From Aquibium sp. ELW1220 (GTDB taxonomy: Bacteria > Pseudomonadota > Alphaproteobacteria > Rhizobiales > Rhizobiaceae), in NCBI RefSeq assembly GCF_030398385.1, contig NZ_JAOAOQ010000030.1, positions 1 through 64,000 of the forward strand: DNA of 64,000 nucleotides. The letters run 5' to 3'. Shown in pieces: positions 25,982 through 34,631 of this stretch (the first letter of the stretch is position 1; each line of letters opens with the position of its first letter). A program made the position numbers and the translations under genes. The notes under the pieces were generated by a model that was given only the letters and a program-made list of their open reading frames with translations, searched no databases and was not told the origin of the DNA.

Positions 25982-26746
25982 ATGCGGCCCGACCATCCCA
26001 GTTCCGGAAAGATGCGCCTCGACGAGGCGCTTGTGGCGCGCGGCCTGTTTGCCTCGCGGTCGCGGGCCCGCGACGCGGTGCTGCGCGGCACGGTGACCGT
26101 CGACGGGCGAGGCGAGACGAAGCCCGCGCAGCCGGTCGCGGCGACGGCCGAGATCGCGGTGGCCGATCCGGCGCAGCACTACGTCTCCCGCGCCGCCCTC
26201 AAGCTCATCGCCGCTCTCGACGGCTTCGGCCTCGACCCCGCCGGCCGCACGGCGCTCGACATCGGCGCCTCCACCGGCGGCTTCACCCAGGTGCTGCTCG
26301 AGCGCGGGGCAGGGCACGTCGTCGCCCTCGACGTCGGTCATGGCCAACTGCACGAAAGCCTGCGCGCCGATCCGCGCGTCACCGTGCTCGAGGGCCTGAA
26401 CGCCCGCGACATGACTGTCCCCGATCTCGCGGGCCGCCACCCGGACATGCTCGTCTCCGACGTCTCCTTCATCTCGCTGAAGCTCGCCCTGCCGCCGGCG
26501 CTGGCGCTCGCCGCCCCCGGCGCATGCGGCGTCTTCCTGGTCAAGCCGCAGTTCGAGGCCGGCCGCGAGGCGATCGGCAAGGGCGGCCTGCTGCGCGATC
26601 CCGCAGACGGTCCCCGCGTCGCCGACGATCTCGCCGCCTGGCTCGGCCGCCAGCCCGGCTGGCGGACGCTCGGCCTCATCCCGTCGCCCATTGCCGGCGG
26701 CGACGGCAACCACGAGTTCCTGCTGGCCGGAGAAAAGCACGCATGA
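25982..26746 (+). CDS. tlyA: TlyA-family rRNA 2'-O-methyltransferase
   Basis: The 254-aa protein has an N-terminal S4 RNA-binding domain (MRLDEALVARGLFASRSRAR, with AVLRGTVTVDG) and a C-terminal FtsJ-like SAM domain: YVSRAALKLIAALDGFGLDP, the SAM motif ALDIGASTGGFTQVLLERGA, and VSDVSFISLKLALP. The family methylates ribose 2'-O of 16S and/or 23S rRNA (hemolysin A name is historical). ATG 25982 was chosen over ATG 26012 because of GAGGGG in front. It overlaps the next methyltransferase by 4 bp (ATGA). Confidence 0.92.
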   Translation: MRPDHPSSGKMRLDEALVARGLFASRSRARDAVLRGTVTVDGRGETKPAQPVAATAEIAVADPAQHYVSRAALKLIAALDGFGLDPAGRTALDIGASTGGFTQVLLERGAGHVVALDVGHGQLHESLRADPRVTVLEGLNARDMTVPDLAGRHPDMLVSDVSFISLKLALPPALALAAPGACGVFLVKPQFEAGREAIGKGGLLRDPADGPRVADDLAAWLGRQPGWRTLGLIPSPIAGGDGNHEFLLAGEKHA

Positions 26747-27993
26747 ACGCCGAATCGACCCGCCTCGTCATCGAGCGCCTCGGCGCGCAGGGCGACGGCA
26801 TCGCCCGCACGGCGCGCGGCCATGCCTACGTGCCCTTCGCGCTGCCCGGCGAGACCGTCACCGCCGCCGTCGTCGGCGAGCGCGGCACCCTGATGGCGCT
26901 GATCGAGCGCGCGCCCGAGCGCGTCGAGCCGCCCTGCCGCCATTTCGGCACCTGCGGCGGCTGCGCGCTGCAGCATCTGGAAGCCTCCGCCTATCACGCC
27001 TGGAAACGCGACAAGCTGGCGCAGGCTCTGGCCGGGCGCGGCATCGACATTGCCGTCGATCCGCTGGTGACCTGCGCGCCAGAGAGCCGCCGCCGCGCCG
27101 GCTTCACCGCAAGGCGCACCGACCGCGGCATCGAACTCGGCTACAACGAGGCGCAGTCGAACCGGCTCGTCGACATCGAGGAATGCCCGATCCTGGTGCC
27201 CGAGATCGTCGCCGCGCTGCCTCTGCTGCGCGAACTCGCCGGCATCGTCGCCGCGACCGGCCAGCCCTTCCGCCTGCTGGTCACCGCCACCGGTACGGGC
27301 CTCGACATCGCCGCCTTCGATTCGGGGCCGCTGTCCGAGCATGCCCGCCATGCCGCCGGCCGCTACGTCCTGAAGGCCGGCTTCGCGCGGCTCTCGGTCG
27401 ACGGCGAGATCGTCATCGAGCCCAGAAAGCCCATGGTGAAGGCCGGCGACATCGCGCTCGAGCCGCAGCCGGGCGGCTTCCTCCAGGCGGTCGCGACGGC
27501 CGAGGATGCCATGACCGCGCTCGCGGTTGCGCATCTCGGCAAGTCGAAGAAGGTCGCCGACCTGTTCTCCGGCGCCGGCGCTTTCGCGCTTCGGCTCGCC
27601 CGCCACGCCGAGGTCCATGCGGTGGAGGCCGAAGCGGCCGCGCTCGGCGCGCTTGACCGCGCCTTCCGTTTCGCCCCCGGGCTGAGGCGCGTGACGCTCG
27701 AGCGGCGCGACCTCTTCCGCCGTCCGCTGACCTTCAAGGAAATCGCCGCCTTCGGCGGCGTGCTCTTCGACCCGCCCCGCGCCGGCGCCGAGGACCAGGC
27801 CAGGCAGATCGCCCGCAGCGACGTGCCGAAGGTCGTCGCGGTCTCGTGCAATCCCGTCACCTTCGCCCGCGACGTCGCGATCCTGATCGAAGGGGGCTAT
27901 GTGCTGCGGCGCGTCGTCCCCATCGACCAGTTCCTCTGGTCGCCGCATGTCGAGGCCGTTGCCCTGCTGGACAAGCCGAAGAAGCGCCGCTGA
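26743..27993 (+). CDS. TrmA/RlmD-type RNA (uracil-5-)-methyltransferase
   Basis: The 416-aa protein has an N-terminal TRAM domain (LVIERLGAQGDGIARTARGH), iron-sulfur cysteines in CRHFGTCGGCALQH plus the fourth in IEECPIL, a SAM-binding region ADLFSGAGAFALRLARHAEV, and the catalytic block VLFDPPRAG and VVAVSCNPVTFARD with the nucleophilic Cys. It forms m5U in rRNA (or tRNA). It is translationally coupled to the tlyA-like gene, so the two RNA methyltransferases are one unit. The exact target base (U747/U1939-like) is not decided by sequence alone. Confidence 0.92.
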   Translation: MNAESTRLVIERLGAQGDGIARTARGHAYVPFALPGETVTAAVVGERGTLMALIERAPERVEPPCRHFGTCGGCALQHLEASAYHAWKRDKLAQALAGRGIDIAVDPLVTCAPESRRRAGFTARRTDRGIELGYNEAQSNRLVDIEECPILVPEIVAALPLLRELAGIVAATGQPFRLLVTATGTGLDIAAFDSGPLSEHARHAAGRYVLKAGFARLSVDGEIVIEPRKPMVKAGDIALEPQPGGFLQAVATAEDAMTALAVAHLGKSKKVADLFSGAGAFALRLARHAEVHAVEAEAAALGALDRAFRFAPGLRRVTLERRDLFRRPLTFKEIAAFGGVLFDPPRAGAEDQARQIARSDVPKVVAVSCNPVTFARDVAILIEGGYVLRRVVPIDQFLWSPHVEAVALLDKPKKRR

Positions 27994-28009
27994 TCGGCAG
28001 CGGGCGGGC

Positions 28010-28717
28010 CTACCGCCCGGAGATCAGCCGCTCGACGAAGGCCGGCACGATCTCCGTCGCCTTGCCGTGCTCGGCCTCGGCAAACAGCGAGAAGCCTTCC
28101 GACGGCTCGAGGTTGAGCTCCACCGTATGCGCCCCGTGCCGCCGCGCCTCCTCGACGAAGCCGGCGGCGGGGTAGACGTTGCCGCTGGTGCCGATCGACA
28201 CGAACAGGTCGCAGGCGGCGAGCGCCCGCTCGATCCGCCCCATGTGGTAGGGCATCTCGCCGAACCAGACGACGTCGGGCCGGATGGTCCCGGTCGAATG
28301 GCAGGCGGGGCACAGCGTGTCGACCTCCATGTCGTACGGCCAGTGCAGCCGGTTGCCGCAATTGGTGCACAGCGCCTGGCCGAGTTCGCCATGCATGTGG
28401 ATCAGCCGCGACGAGCCCGCCCGCTCGTGCAGGTCGTCGATGTTCTGCGTCACCAGCAGCAACTCGCCGGCAAACGCCTGCTCCAGCCGCGCCAGCGCGA
28501 AATGCGCCGCGTTCGGCGCCACCCCCGCCATGCCGCGCCGCCGCTGGTTGTAGAAGTCGTGCACCAGCTGCGGATTGCGGGCGAAGCCCTGCGGCGTCGC
28601 GACGTCGCGATAGTCGACCTTCGACCAGATCCCGCCCGCATCGCGAAAGGTGTCGACGCCCGATTCGGCCGAGATTCCGGCGCCGGTGAGGATGACGATG
28701 GAGGAGGGGCGTTTCAT
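28010..28717 (-). CDS. cobB: Sirtuin-type NAD-dependent protein deacylase
   Basis: The 235-aa protein carries the NAD motif ILTGAGISAESGVDTFRDAGG, the TQNIDDLHERAGS block, the catalytic His in IHMHGELGQALC, and four zinc cysteines (CTNCG and CPACH). The Phe-x-x-Tyr/Arg signature of SIRT5-type desuccinylases cannot be judged with certainty, so the acyl preference is open. It is convergent with the RNA methyltransferase and divergent from the Xre-RES pair. Cytoplasmic lysine deacylase. Confidence 0.94.
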   Translation of the reverse strand: MKRPSSIVILTGAGISAESGVDTFRDAGGIWSKVDYRDVATPQGFARNPQLVHDFYNQRRRGMAGVAPNAAHFALARLEQAFAGELLLVTQNIDDLHERAGSSRLIHMHGELGQALCTNCGNRLHWPYDMEVDTLCPACHSTGTIRPDVVWFGEMPYHMGRIERALAACDLFVSIGTSGNVYPAAGFVEEARRHGAHTVELNLEPSEGFSLFAEAEHGKATEIVPAFVERLISGR

Positions 28718-28780
28718 GCTGACGTATTAAACGCGGATGGGGGACGGCGGAAGGGTGCTGCTTGAAGCATGCGCAGATTG

Positions 28781-28795
28781 CGCTCATATTGAGCG
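28781..28795. promoter_or_regulatory. 15-bp dyad in front of the Xre-RES pair
   Basis: CGCTCA and TGAGCG are perfect arms around TAT, directly followed by GGAGGA. The position fits an operator for the Xre-type antitoxin; it would also overlap the promoter region of the divergent sirtuin. Confidence 0.5.
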
Positions 28796-28810
28796 GAGGA
28801 GTGTCAATTC

Positions 28811-29191
28811 GTGAATGGAGGACCTGTGGTGATGATGCCGGTCCCGGCTGCGGGCTTCCGCGAGGAAGGCGCACCGTTCCTGTCGGCGAAGCGTGTCGCG
28901 GATCATCTCGGCATCCCGATGAGCGAGCTTGCCACCCTCGTCGGCGTGGCGCGGAACACGCTGAGGGCGGCCGTCGCCGGTCGCAAGGTGGATGCGGCAT
29001 TGAGCCCGGTGGTCCGCATCCTCTCGATGGCAGCCGAGATGGCGGGTGGCGACGATCGCGCCGTCATCTGGTTCAAGCACCAGCCGATCCCCGGCTGGGC
29101 CGGCAAGACGGCCTTCGATCTCGTGCGGGAGGGAAAGTCCGAGAAGGTTCTGGCCTATCTGGAAGCGGTGCGATCCGGCGTCTATGCCTGA
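28811..29191 (+). CDS. Xre/MbcA/ParS-type antitoxin (RES partner)
   Basis: The 126-aa product from GTG 28811 (ATG 28832 or 28835 are alternatives) has an N-terminal Xre-like helix-turn-helix (LSAKRVADHLGIPMSELATL, GVARNTLRAAVAG) and the C-terminal MbcA/ParS toxin-binding domain AGGDDRAVIWFKHQPIPGWA with GKTAFDLVREGKSEKVLAYL. Such proteins bind and neutralise RES-domain NAD-degrading toxins. It overlaps the RES gene by 8 bp. A 15-bp dyad upstream may be its binding site. Confidence 0.88.
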   Translation: MNGGPVVMMPVPAAGFREEGAPFLSAKRVADHLGIPMSELATLVGVARNTLRAAVAGRKVDAALSPVVRILSMAAEMAGGDDRAVIWFKHQPIPGWAGKTAFDLVREGKSEKVLAYLEAVRSGVYA

Positions 29192-29699
29192 TCCCGTCGC
29201 GTCCGATCTTCTCCTCTGGCGCGCCTATGTCCCTCGCTGGTCGTACGTGCCGCTGTCGGGAGACGGTGCGGCGCGCTTCGGCGGCCGCTGGAATCCGGTC
29301 GGCGCGCCTGCCCTGTACGCGGCTCGCGAACTGTCCACGGCCTGGGCCGAGTACAATCAGGGTTTCGTTCAGCATCCCGCTTTGATCGCGTGCCTGCGGC
29401 TGACGGATGCCCGCCTGGTCGACCTCACGGACGCCGCCGTCCTCTCCGGCCTCGGGCTCGACGGCGCCCTTCATCGGTGCGAGTGGCGGCACAGTCTCGA
29501 CGCAGGACTCGAGCCGCCCACCCATGCCCTTCGCCGGTCGTTGCTCGAGGCCGGCGCCGACGGCGTAATCTTCCCGTCGCACATGTCGCCGGGGGGAACC
29601 TGTGTCGCTCTCTGGCGATGGAACGAGACCGGACAGCCGAAGCTCTCCATCATCGATCCCGACGGACGACTTCCACGGACGCCCGCTTCCTGGACATGA
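29184..29699 (+). CDS. RES-domain toxin
   Basis: The 171-aa protein has the RES fold: LLLWRAYVPRWSYVPLSGDG, the first invariant Arg, then GGRWNPVGAPALYAARELST with the Arg-x-Asn and Tyr, and the Glu in STAWAEYNQ. The C-terminal Ser position lies in GVIFPSHMSPGGTCVALW. RES toxins (Res/MbcT) degrade cellular NAD+ and cause stasis; the residues needed are present. It is translationally coupled to the antitoxin. Confidence 0.88.
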   Translation: MPDPVASDLLLWRAYVPRWSYVPLSGDGAARFGGRWNPVGAPALYAARELSTAWAEYNQGFVQHPALIACLRLTDARLVDLTDAAVLSGLGLDGALHRCEWRHSLDAGLEPPTHALRRSLLEAGADGVIFPSHMSPGGTCVALWRWNETGQPKLSIIDPDGRLPRTPASWT

Positions 29700-29755
29700 C
29701 GCGGGCTTTGGCTACGCGACGCCCTGCGGCGCGAGGATGGCGATTGAGGAGGGCA

Positions 29756-30946
29756 TCAGACGGTCACGTCCACATCGGGAAGTCGCCGTGCGCGACCTTC
29801 GCTTAGGTCGACGATCGGCCAGCAGATGAAGCGTCTCGGGTTCGAGGTCGTCTGCAACTCATCCAGTATTCCAAGCTCGACCAGCCGGTCTACCGCGCTC
29901 TTGGCAGCAGGATAGGTGACCCCCAGCAGGTTCGCGATCTGTGGAATGGACGTGACGGGACGCGCAAACAGGTCATCGACGATCGTGAGCACCCGTGCCG
30001 AACTCCTGCGCTCCGAAATCCGCTGGCGAAAATCGCTGCGCATCGCTTCCAGTTCCCGGATCGTCGAACTGGCAGATCGGCATGAAGCAGTGACCATCTC
30101 GAGAAAGAACGCGATCCAGTCCGTCCAGGCGCCTTCGCGCGAGACCGCGAGCATCAGGTCGACATAGTCGTCCTTGCGGCCTTCGACCGCGGGACTGAGA
30201 TAGAGGAGCGGGTTTTCGAGCACCCCCTCCTGCATGAGATAGATGGGTATCAGGATGCGTCCGACCCGGCCGTTGCCGTCGGCGAAGGGGTGGATGGTCT
30301 CGAACTGATAGTGAAACAGCGCGGCGTCGACGATGGCGGGAATTCCGGCTCGGTCCAGACGGTTGAGGTAGCGTTCGAGTTCGGCCATCGCCGATTCGGT
30401 CTCGATGGGCGGGGGAGGGACGAAGCGTGCGTTTTCGATCTGCCTGTTGCGGCCTCCGATGAAGTTCTGCTGGTCCTTGTATTCACCCGGCCGCTTGTTT
30501 GCGCCGCGCTCCCGGCCCACGGCCGACAGGAGAGTCCGGTGCACGGTCTTGATCAGCCGGTTCGAGAGAGGGAGTTCTTTCAGAAGCCGCTCCGCCACCT
30601 GAAATGCGGTGATGTAGTTCCTGACCTCGATCGTGGAAGCATCGACCTCGGCGCCGTCGTCCGCTACGGCCAGCGCAAGAGCGTCGGCGGTCGTATAGGT
30701 GCCTTCCATCGACGAGGAGAGGAGGGCTTCCCTGCGCTGAAGCGGCCGGATGACCAGGGATGGGTTGGCAAGGCTCCTGCCTGCGGCGTTCAGTTCGCCG
30801 ATCGCCTGCATCGCCTCGGCAAGGGGCATGACCAGCTTCGCGAAGTCGAGCGGCGGCGGCAAGGTCGCCGGCACGAATGCGAATTGTCCCGCTACCGTGG
30901 GAACGAGCCGGCCAGTCGGCGACCGTCTGAACGCTTCGAGGTCCAT
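29756..30946 (-). CDS. Fic-family protein (AMP transferase type), N-terminally autoinhibited
   Basis: The 396-aa protein has an N-terminal Fic_N region with the inhibitory helix motif SSSMEGT ([S/T]xxxE[G/N]), a Fic core with the complete catalytic motif IHPFADGNGRVGRILI, and a C-terminal winged helix (SIPQIANLLGVTYPAAKSAV). The catalytic His and the Arg are intact. The N-terminal inhibitory Glu places it in class II, which do not need a separate antitoxin. Expected activity: AMPylation of a protein target. The winged helix and repeated motifs in front of the gene suggest self-regulation. Confidence 0.92.
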   Translation of the reverse strand: MDLEAFRRSPTGRLVPTVAGQFAFVPATLPPPLDFAKLVMPLAEAMQAIGELNAAGRSLANPSLVIRPLQRREALLSSSMEGTYTTADALALAVADDGAEVDASTIEVRNYITAFQVAERLLKELPLSNRLIKTVHRTLLSAVGRERGANKRPGEYKDQQNFIGGRNRQIENARFVPPPPIETESAMAELERYLNRLDRAGIPAIVDAALFHYQFETIHPFADGNGRVGRILIPIYLMQEGVLENPLLYLSPAVEGRKDDYVDLMLAVSREGAWTDWIAFFLEMVTASCRSASSTIRELEAMRSDFRQRISERRSSARVLTIVDDLFARPVTSIPQIANLLGVTYPAAKSAVDRLVELGILDELQTTSNPRRFICWPIVDLSEGRARRLPDVDVTV

Positions 30947-30986
30947 GCTCGGCCATCCGTCGCGATCTGAGTTAAAGTTTCCGTCG

Positions 30987-31071
30987 AAAAACTATAATCT
31001 CTCTGAGGCGGATGCAAGTTCGCTATAAGAAGTCGGCCCATCGTTATAGGTCACGAGCAAAAACTATAATC
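30987..31071. promoter_or_regulatory. Repeated motif upstream of the Fic gene
   Basis: AAAAACTATAATC occurs exactly at 30987-30999 and 31059-31071 (72 bp apart). Between them are the related half-sites CTATAAG and TTATAGG. Read in the fic direction the motif is GATTATAGTTTTT. It is AT-rich against the background and fits an operator for the winged helix of the Fic protein (inference). Confidence 0.55.
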
Positions 31072-31094
31072 CTGGATCAGGATCGACCCGCCCG

Positions 31095-32504
31095 TCACGC
31101 CTGCGTGCCGCCTACCGTCATCTGGTCCATCCGCAGATGCGGCTGGCCGACGCCGACGGGCACGCCCTGGCCGGCCTTGCCGCACATGCCGATGCCGGTG
31201 TCGAGCTTCATGTCGTTGCCGATCATCGAGACCCGGTGCATCGCGTCCGGGCCGTTGCCGATCAGCATCGCGCCCTTGATCGGCCGCGTCACCTTGCCGT
31301 CCTCGATCATGTAGGCCTCGGTGCAGCCGAACACGAACTTGCCGGAGGTGATGTCGACCTGGCCGCCGCCGAAGGAGACGGCGTAGATGCCCTTCTTCAC
31401 CGAGGCGATGATCTCGGCCGGTTCCATGTCGCCGCCGGTCATGAAGGTGTTGGTCATGCGCGGCATCGGCTGGTGCGCATAGCCCTCGCGCCGGCCGTTG
31501 CCGGTGGCGCGCATGCCCATCAGGCGGGCGTTCTGGCGGTCCTGCATGTAGCCGACCAGCTTCCCGTCCTCGATCAGAACGTTGCGGGCGCTGGGCGTGC
31601 CCTCGTCGTCGATCGTCAGCGAGCCGCGCCGCTCGGCGATGGTGCCATCGTCGACGACTGTGACGCCCTTGGCCGCCACCTGGCTGCCCAGCAGGCCCGA
31701 GAAGGCCGACGTCTTCTTGCGGTTGAAGTCGCCCTCCAGCCCGTGGCCCACCGCCTCGTGCAGCATCACGCCCGGCCAGCCGGAGGAGAGCACGATGTCG
31801 AAGGTGCCTGCCGGTGCCGGCACCGCCTCGAGATTGACCAGCGCCTGGCGCAGCGCCTCCTCGGCCGCGTGCTTCCAGCTCTGCTCGGCCACGAATTCGC
31901 CGAACCCCTTGCGCCCGCCCATGCCGTAGGAGCCGCTCTCCTGCCGGTCGCCTTCGCCGACGACGACAGAGACGTTCATCCGCACCAGCGGACGGATGTC
32001 GCGCACCAGATGGCCGTCCGCGCGCAGGATCTCGACCTGCTGCCACGAGGCCGTCAGCGCCGCCGTCACCTGCCGCACCCGCGGATCGCGCGCGCGCAGC
32101 CAGCCGTCGATCTCCTGCAGCAGCGACGCCTTCTCGGCAAAGCCGGGCGAGGCGATCGGATTGACGTCGTCATAGAGCTTCACGTTCGTGCCGGAGGGGG
32201 CGGCCGCCAGCGTGCCCGAATAGCCCGCCTTCACCGTCGACACCGCGTCCGCGGCGCGCCGCAGCGCCGCGCCCGACATCTCGCTGGCATGGGCAAAGCC
32301 GGTCGCCTCGCCGGCCACCGCCCGCAGGCCGAAGCCCTGGTCGGTGTTGAAGCTCGCAGTCTTCAGCCGGCCGTTGTCGAACACCAGCGCCTCGCCCTCG
32401 CTGTATTCGAGGAACAGTTCGCCGTCGTCGGCGCCGCCGATGGCATCCGCAACGAGCCGCCGGACGGTGCTGTCGTCGATGTCGAAGCGGGAAATCAGAT
32501 CCAT
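31095..32504 (-). CDS. tldD: Metalloprotease TldD
   Basis: The 469-aa protein starts at ATG 32504, preceded by AAGGAG. The zinc motif is in MLHEAVGHGLEGDF (HExxxH), with the C-terminal Cys-containing FGGGQVDITSGKFVFGCTEA. TldD works with TldE (PmbA) as a heterodimer that trims unfolded peptides, such as modified peptide precursors, in the cytoplasm. No tldE/pmbA is in the window. Its position upstream of ialB and the cox cluster is a conserved arrangement in Rhizobiales. Confidence 0.95.
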   Translation of the reverse strand: MDLISRFDIDDSTVRRLVADAIGGADDGELFLEYSEGEALVFDNGRLKTASFNTDQGFGLRAVAGEATGFAHASEMSGAALRRAADAVSTVKAGYSGTLAAAPSGTNVKLYDDVNPIASPGFAEKASLLQEIDGWLRARDPRVRQVTAALTASWQQVEILRADGHLVRDIRPLVRMNVSVVVGEGDRQESGSYGMGGRKGFGEFVAEQSWKHAAEEALRQALVNLEAVPAPAGTFDIVLSSGWPGVMLHEAVGHGLEGDFNRKKTSAFSGLLGSQVAAKGVTVVDDGTIAERRGSLTIDDEGTPSARNVLIEDGKLVGYMQDRQNARLMGMRATGNGRREGYAHQPMPRMTNTFMTGGDMEPAEIIASVKKGIYAVSFGGGQVDITSGKFVFGCTEAYMIEDGKVTRPIKGAMLIGNGPDAMHRVSMIGNDMKLDTGIGMCGKAGQGVPVGVGQPHLRMDQMTVGGTQA

Positions 32505-32666
32505 CGGAGGCTCCTTGCTGTCGCCCCGATGTAGGGCGTCCCGGCAGGCCCCGCAACGGGGTTCGCCGGCCGCCGCCCGGGCCAAGGTATCTTAAGTTGC
32601 ATCATATTGATGGATGCAATCAAAAAGAGTATAGATCGCGGGGGCAGCATGTAGAGGGGAACATCC

Positions 32667-34145
32667 ATGACACGATACGTCTTCATGCCGGACGACGGTA
32701 CCGACCGGCAGGCCGTCGCCAGTCTCGCGAGCGCTTGGCCGGAACCGGAACTGCAAAGCTTCGCCGTCGCCTCGGTTGCCTCCGGCGGCGGTTCCGGCCG
32801 CCGCCGCAAGCCGCCGGTCAGGATCATCGACGTCTACGAGCCGACCGGCATCGCTCTCGTCGAGACACCCGCGCGCGGCGGCGCAAGCGCCAGCGTGCCT
32901 GGCGGCGCGCTCTATCCGGTGGTGAACTACCAGACGGCGATCGCCACCCCCCGCGCCGGGCAGACGCGGCTGCCGCGCAGCCTCGGTCCGACGGGAACGT
33001 CGCTGTTCGCCTTGCGGCTGCGCTCGTCGCGGGATGGCTCTCCGGTCTCCGGCGCCGTCGTCCAGCTTCGGCTGAAGGGCAGCAGGACGCCGCTGTCGGC
33101 TTCATCCGACGCGCAGGGCAATGCCGTCTTCGGGCTGCGCGCGCCGGGCGTGCACGGCGCGATGCTCCTGGTCGAGCCGGGTTTCCAGCAGCACTGGGGG
33201 TATCTCGGCACGAATGTCGAGCTCGCCAGCGGCGATTCCATCGACATCGACCCCATCGATCTCGCCCTGGCCCCCGACGTCCTGCGAAGGGCCTTGCGGT
33301 CGGGCCAGGCCGGCGACGGCGCAGGCGTGCGGGTCGGCGTCATCGACACGGGTGTCGGCCCGCACCGCGATCTGCCCCAGGCCGTCGGCGATCACGACAC
33401 CAGCGACGGCCACGGCACCCATGTCGCCGGCATCATCGCCGGTCGCGGATCCGGTCCCTATGCGGGCGTCGCGCCGGGCGCCGAGATCAGGAGCTACCGC
33501 GTTTTCCCCGACCGGGCCACGGGGCTCGCCCCGAACTACGAGATCCACAAGGCGATCATCAAGGCGGCTGCCGACGGCTGCCATCTGATCAACCTCAGCC
33601 TGAAGAGCGAGCTCCCGCTGGATCCGCGCCACGACGACAAGGTCATCTCGCGCGCGATCGTCGATGCCGCGAACCAGGGCGTGCTCGCGATCGCGGCGGC
33701 CGGCAACGACTTCCGGCGGTTCGTCTCCTTCCCCGCGCGCCACCCGGACGTGCTGTCCGTCTCGGCCTTCGGCCACGAGGCCACGCTTCCCGGCAAGGCC
33801 TACGACCGGTGGACGGTCTCGCGCGACCGCGCCGCGACGGACGGCGATGCCTACTTCGCCAACTTCTCCAACCAGGGCATCGACGGCACCATGGTCGATC
33901 TGACGGGGCCGGGCGCGGGCGTGGTCTCGACCGTTCCAGGCAACGCGTATGCGCCGATGAGCGGCACCTCGATGGCCTGTCCGGCCGCCACGGGCGCCAT
34001 CGCCCGTATTCTCTCGCAGCACCCCGCCATCCTCGCCATGCCGCCCGACAGGGCGCGCATGCAGGCGATGCGGGCTGCGGCGCTGGCCGCACCCGTCCCG
34101 GCCGGCTTCCCGGTCGCGTTCGAAGGGCAGGGCATGGTCTCGTGA
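32667..34145 (+). CDS. Subtilisin-like S8 serine peptidase without signal peptide
   Basis: The 492-aa protein has a complete S8 triad: Asp in VGVIDTGVGPH (~residue 228), His in GHGTHVAGIIAGRGS (~250), Ser in MSGTSMACPAATGA (~435), and the oxyanion Asn in IAAAGNDF. The first ~220 residues are not a standard I9 propeptide: an alpha/beta start (MTRYVFMPDDGTDRQAVASL), then VRIIDVYEPTGIALVETP, and an Ig-like regulatory region (LRLRSSRDGSPVSGAVVQLR). No signal peptide or membrane helix is visible, so it may act in the cytoplasm. A small gene follows at 146 bp and may encode its inhibitor. Confidence 0.88.
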   Translation: MTRYVFMPDDGTDRQAVASLASAWPEPELQSFAVASVASGGGSGRRRKPPVRIIDVYEPTGIALVETPARGGASASVPGGALYPVVNYQTAIATPRAGQTRLPRSLGPTGTSLFALRLRSSRDGSPVSGAVVQLRLKGSRTPLSASSDAQGNAVFGLRAPGVHGAMLLVEPGFQQHWGYLGTNVELASGDSIDIDPIDLALAPDVLRRALRSGQAGDGAGVRVGVIDTGVGPHRDLPQAVGDHDTSDGHGTHVAGIIAGRGSGPYAGVAPGAEIRSYRVFPDRATGLAPNYEIHKAIIKAAADGCHLINLSLKSELPLDPRHDDKVISRAIVDAANQGVLAIAAAGNDFRRFVSFPARHPDVLSVSAFGHEATLPGKAYDRWTVSRDRAATDGDAYFANFSNQGIDGTMVDLTGPGAGVVSTVPGNAYAPMSGTSMACPAATGAIARILSQHPAILAMPPDRARMQAMRAAALAAPVPAGFPVAFEGQGMVS

Positions 34146-34291
34146 CCCCCTGACCCCTGCGTTTCAATCGCGAAACCGGTTTTCGCGCGAAATTCGCGTA
34201 AAGCGTGCAATCGGGCGTCAATGCGCGTCAGTCTTGAACCGGCGCGCCCTTCGCCCTATTCTCCAACCCTCAACGAAACAGGATCACTGAC

Positions 34292-34534
34292 ATGGAACGG
34301 CTGGTTATCATCTCCGACAAGCCTCTGTCGGAAGAAGCGCCCATCATCCGCGAGATCGACAGCATGCCGGGCATTTCGGTCACGTCCGTCTCGTCGTCCT
34401 TCATCGACGTCGAGGTCACGCAGCCGCGATCCGGCGCGACGCTGCGCGCCTTCGCGCGCGAGCACGGACTGTCCGTGGAAGCGACGCCAGAAGTGCAGCT
34501 GATGGAGCCGATGTCGCCCTTCCGGGCATTCTGA
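34292..34534 (+). CDS. Small protein following the subtilase, possible inhibitor
   Basis: The 80-aa protein is MERLVIISDKPLSEEAPIIR in its first twenty residues and continues with EIDSMPGISVTSVSSSFIDV. The order strand-helix-strand-strand and the size fit a small ferredoxin-like domain such as the I9 propeptide/inhibitor fold, with the segment TSVSSSFIDVEV as a central strand. No database match is claimed. It follows an S8 peptidase that lacks a classical I9 propeptide, on the same strand at 146 bp, and a terminator-like hairpin closes the pair. Confidence 0.65.
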   Translation: MERLVIISDKPLSEEAPIIREIDSMPGISVTSVSSSFIDVEVTQPRSGATLRAFAREHGLSVEATPEVQLMEPMSPFRAF

Positions 34535-34553
34535 GACCATCCGGCCGGACGAC

Positions 34554-34578
34554 GCCGCCCCCGCGCGCGCGGGGCGGC
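34554..34578 (+). terminator. Terminator-like hairpin after the subtilase pair
   Basis: GCCGCCCC and GGGGCGGC form an 8-bp stem with a 9-nt GC loop, followed by TTT. It lies 20 bp after the stop of the small gene and between convergent genes. Confidence 0.5.
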
Positions 34579-34631
34579 TTTCCACATGCCGCGCCGCCAC
34601 GAGTCCGCGCTGGCGATTGTGCCCGGCGCTG

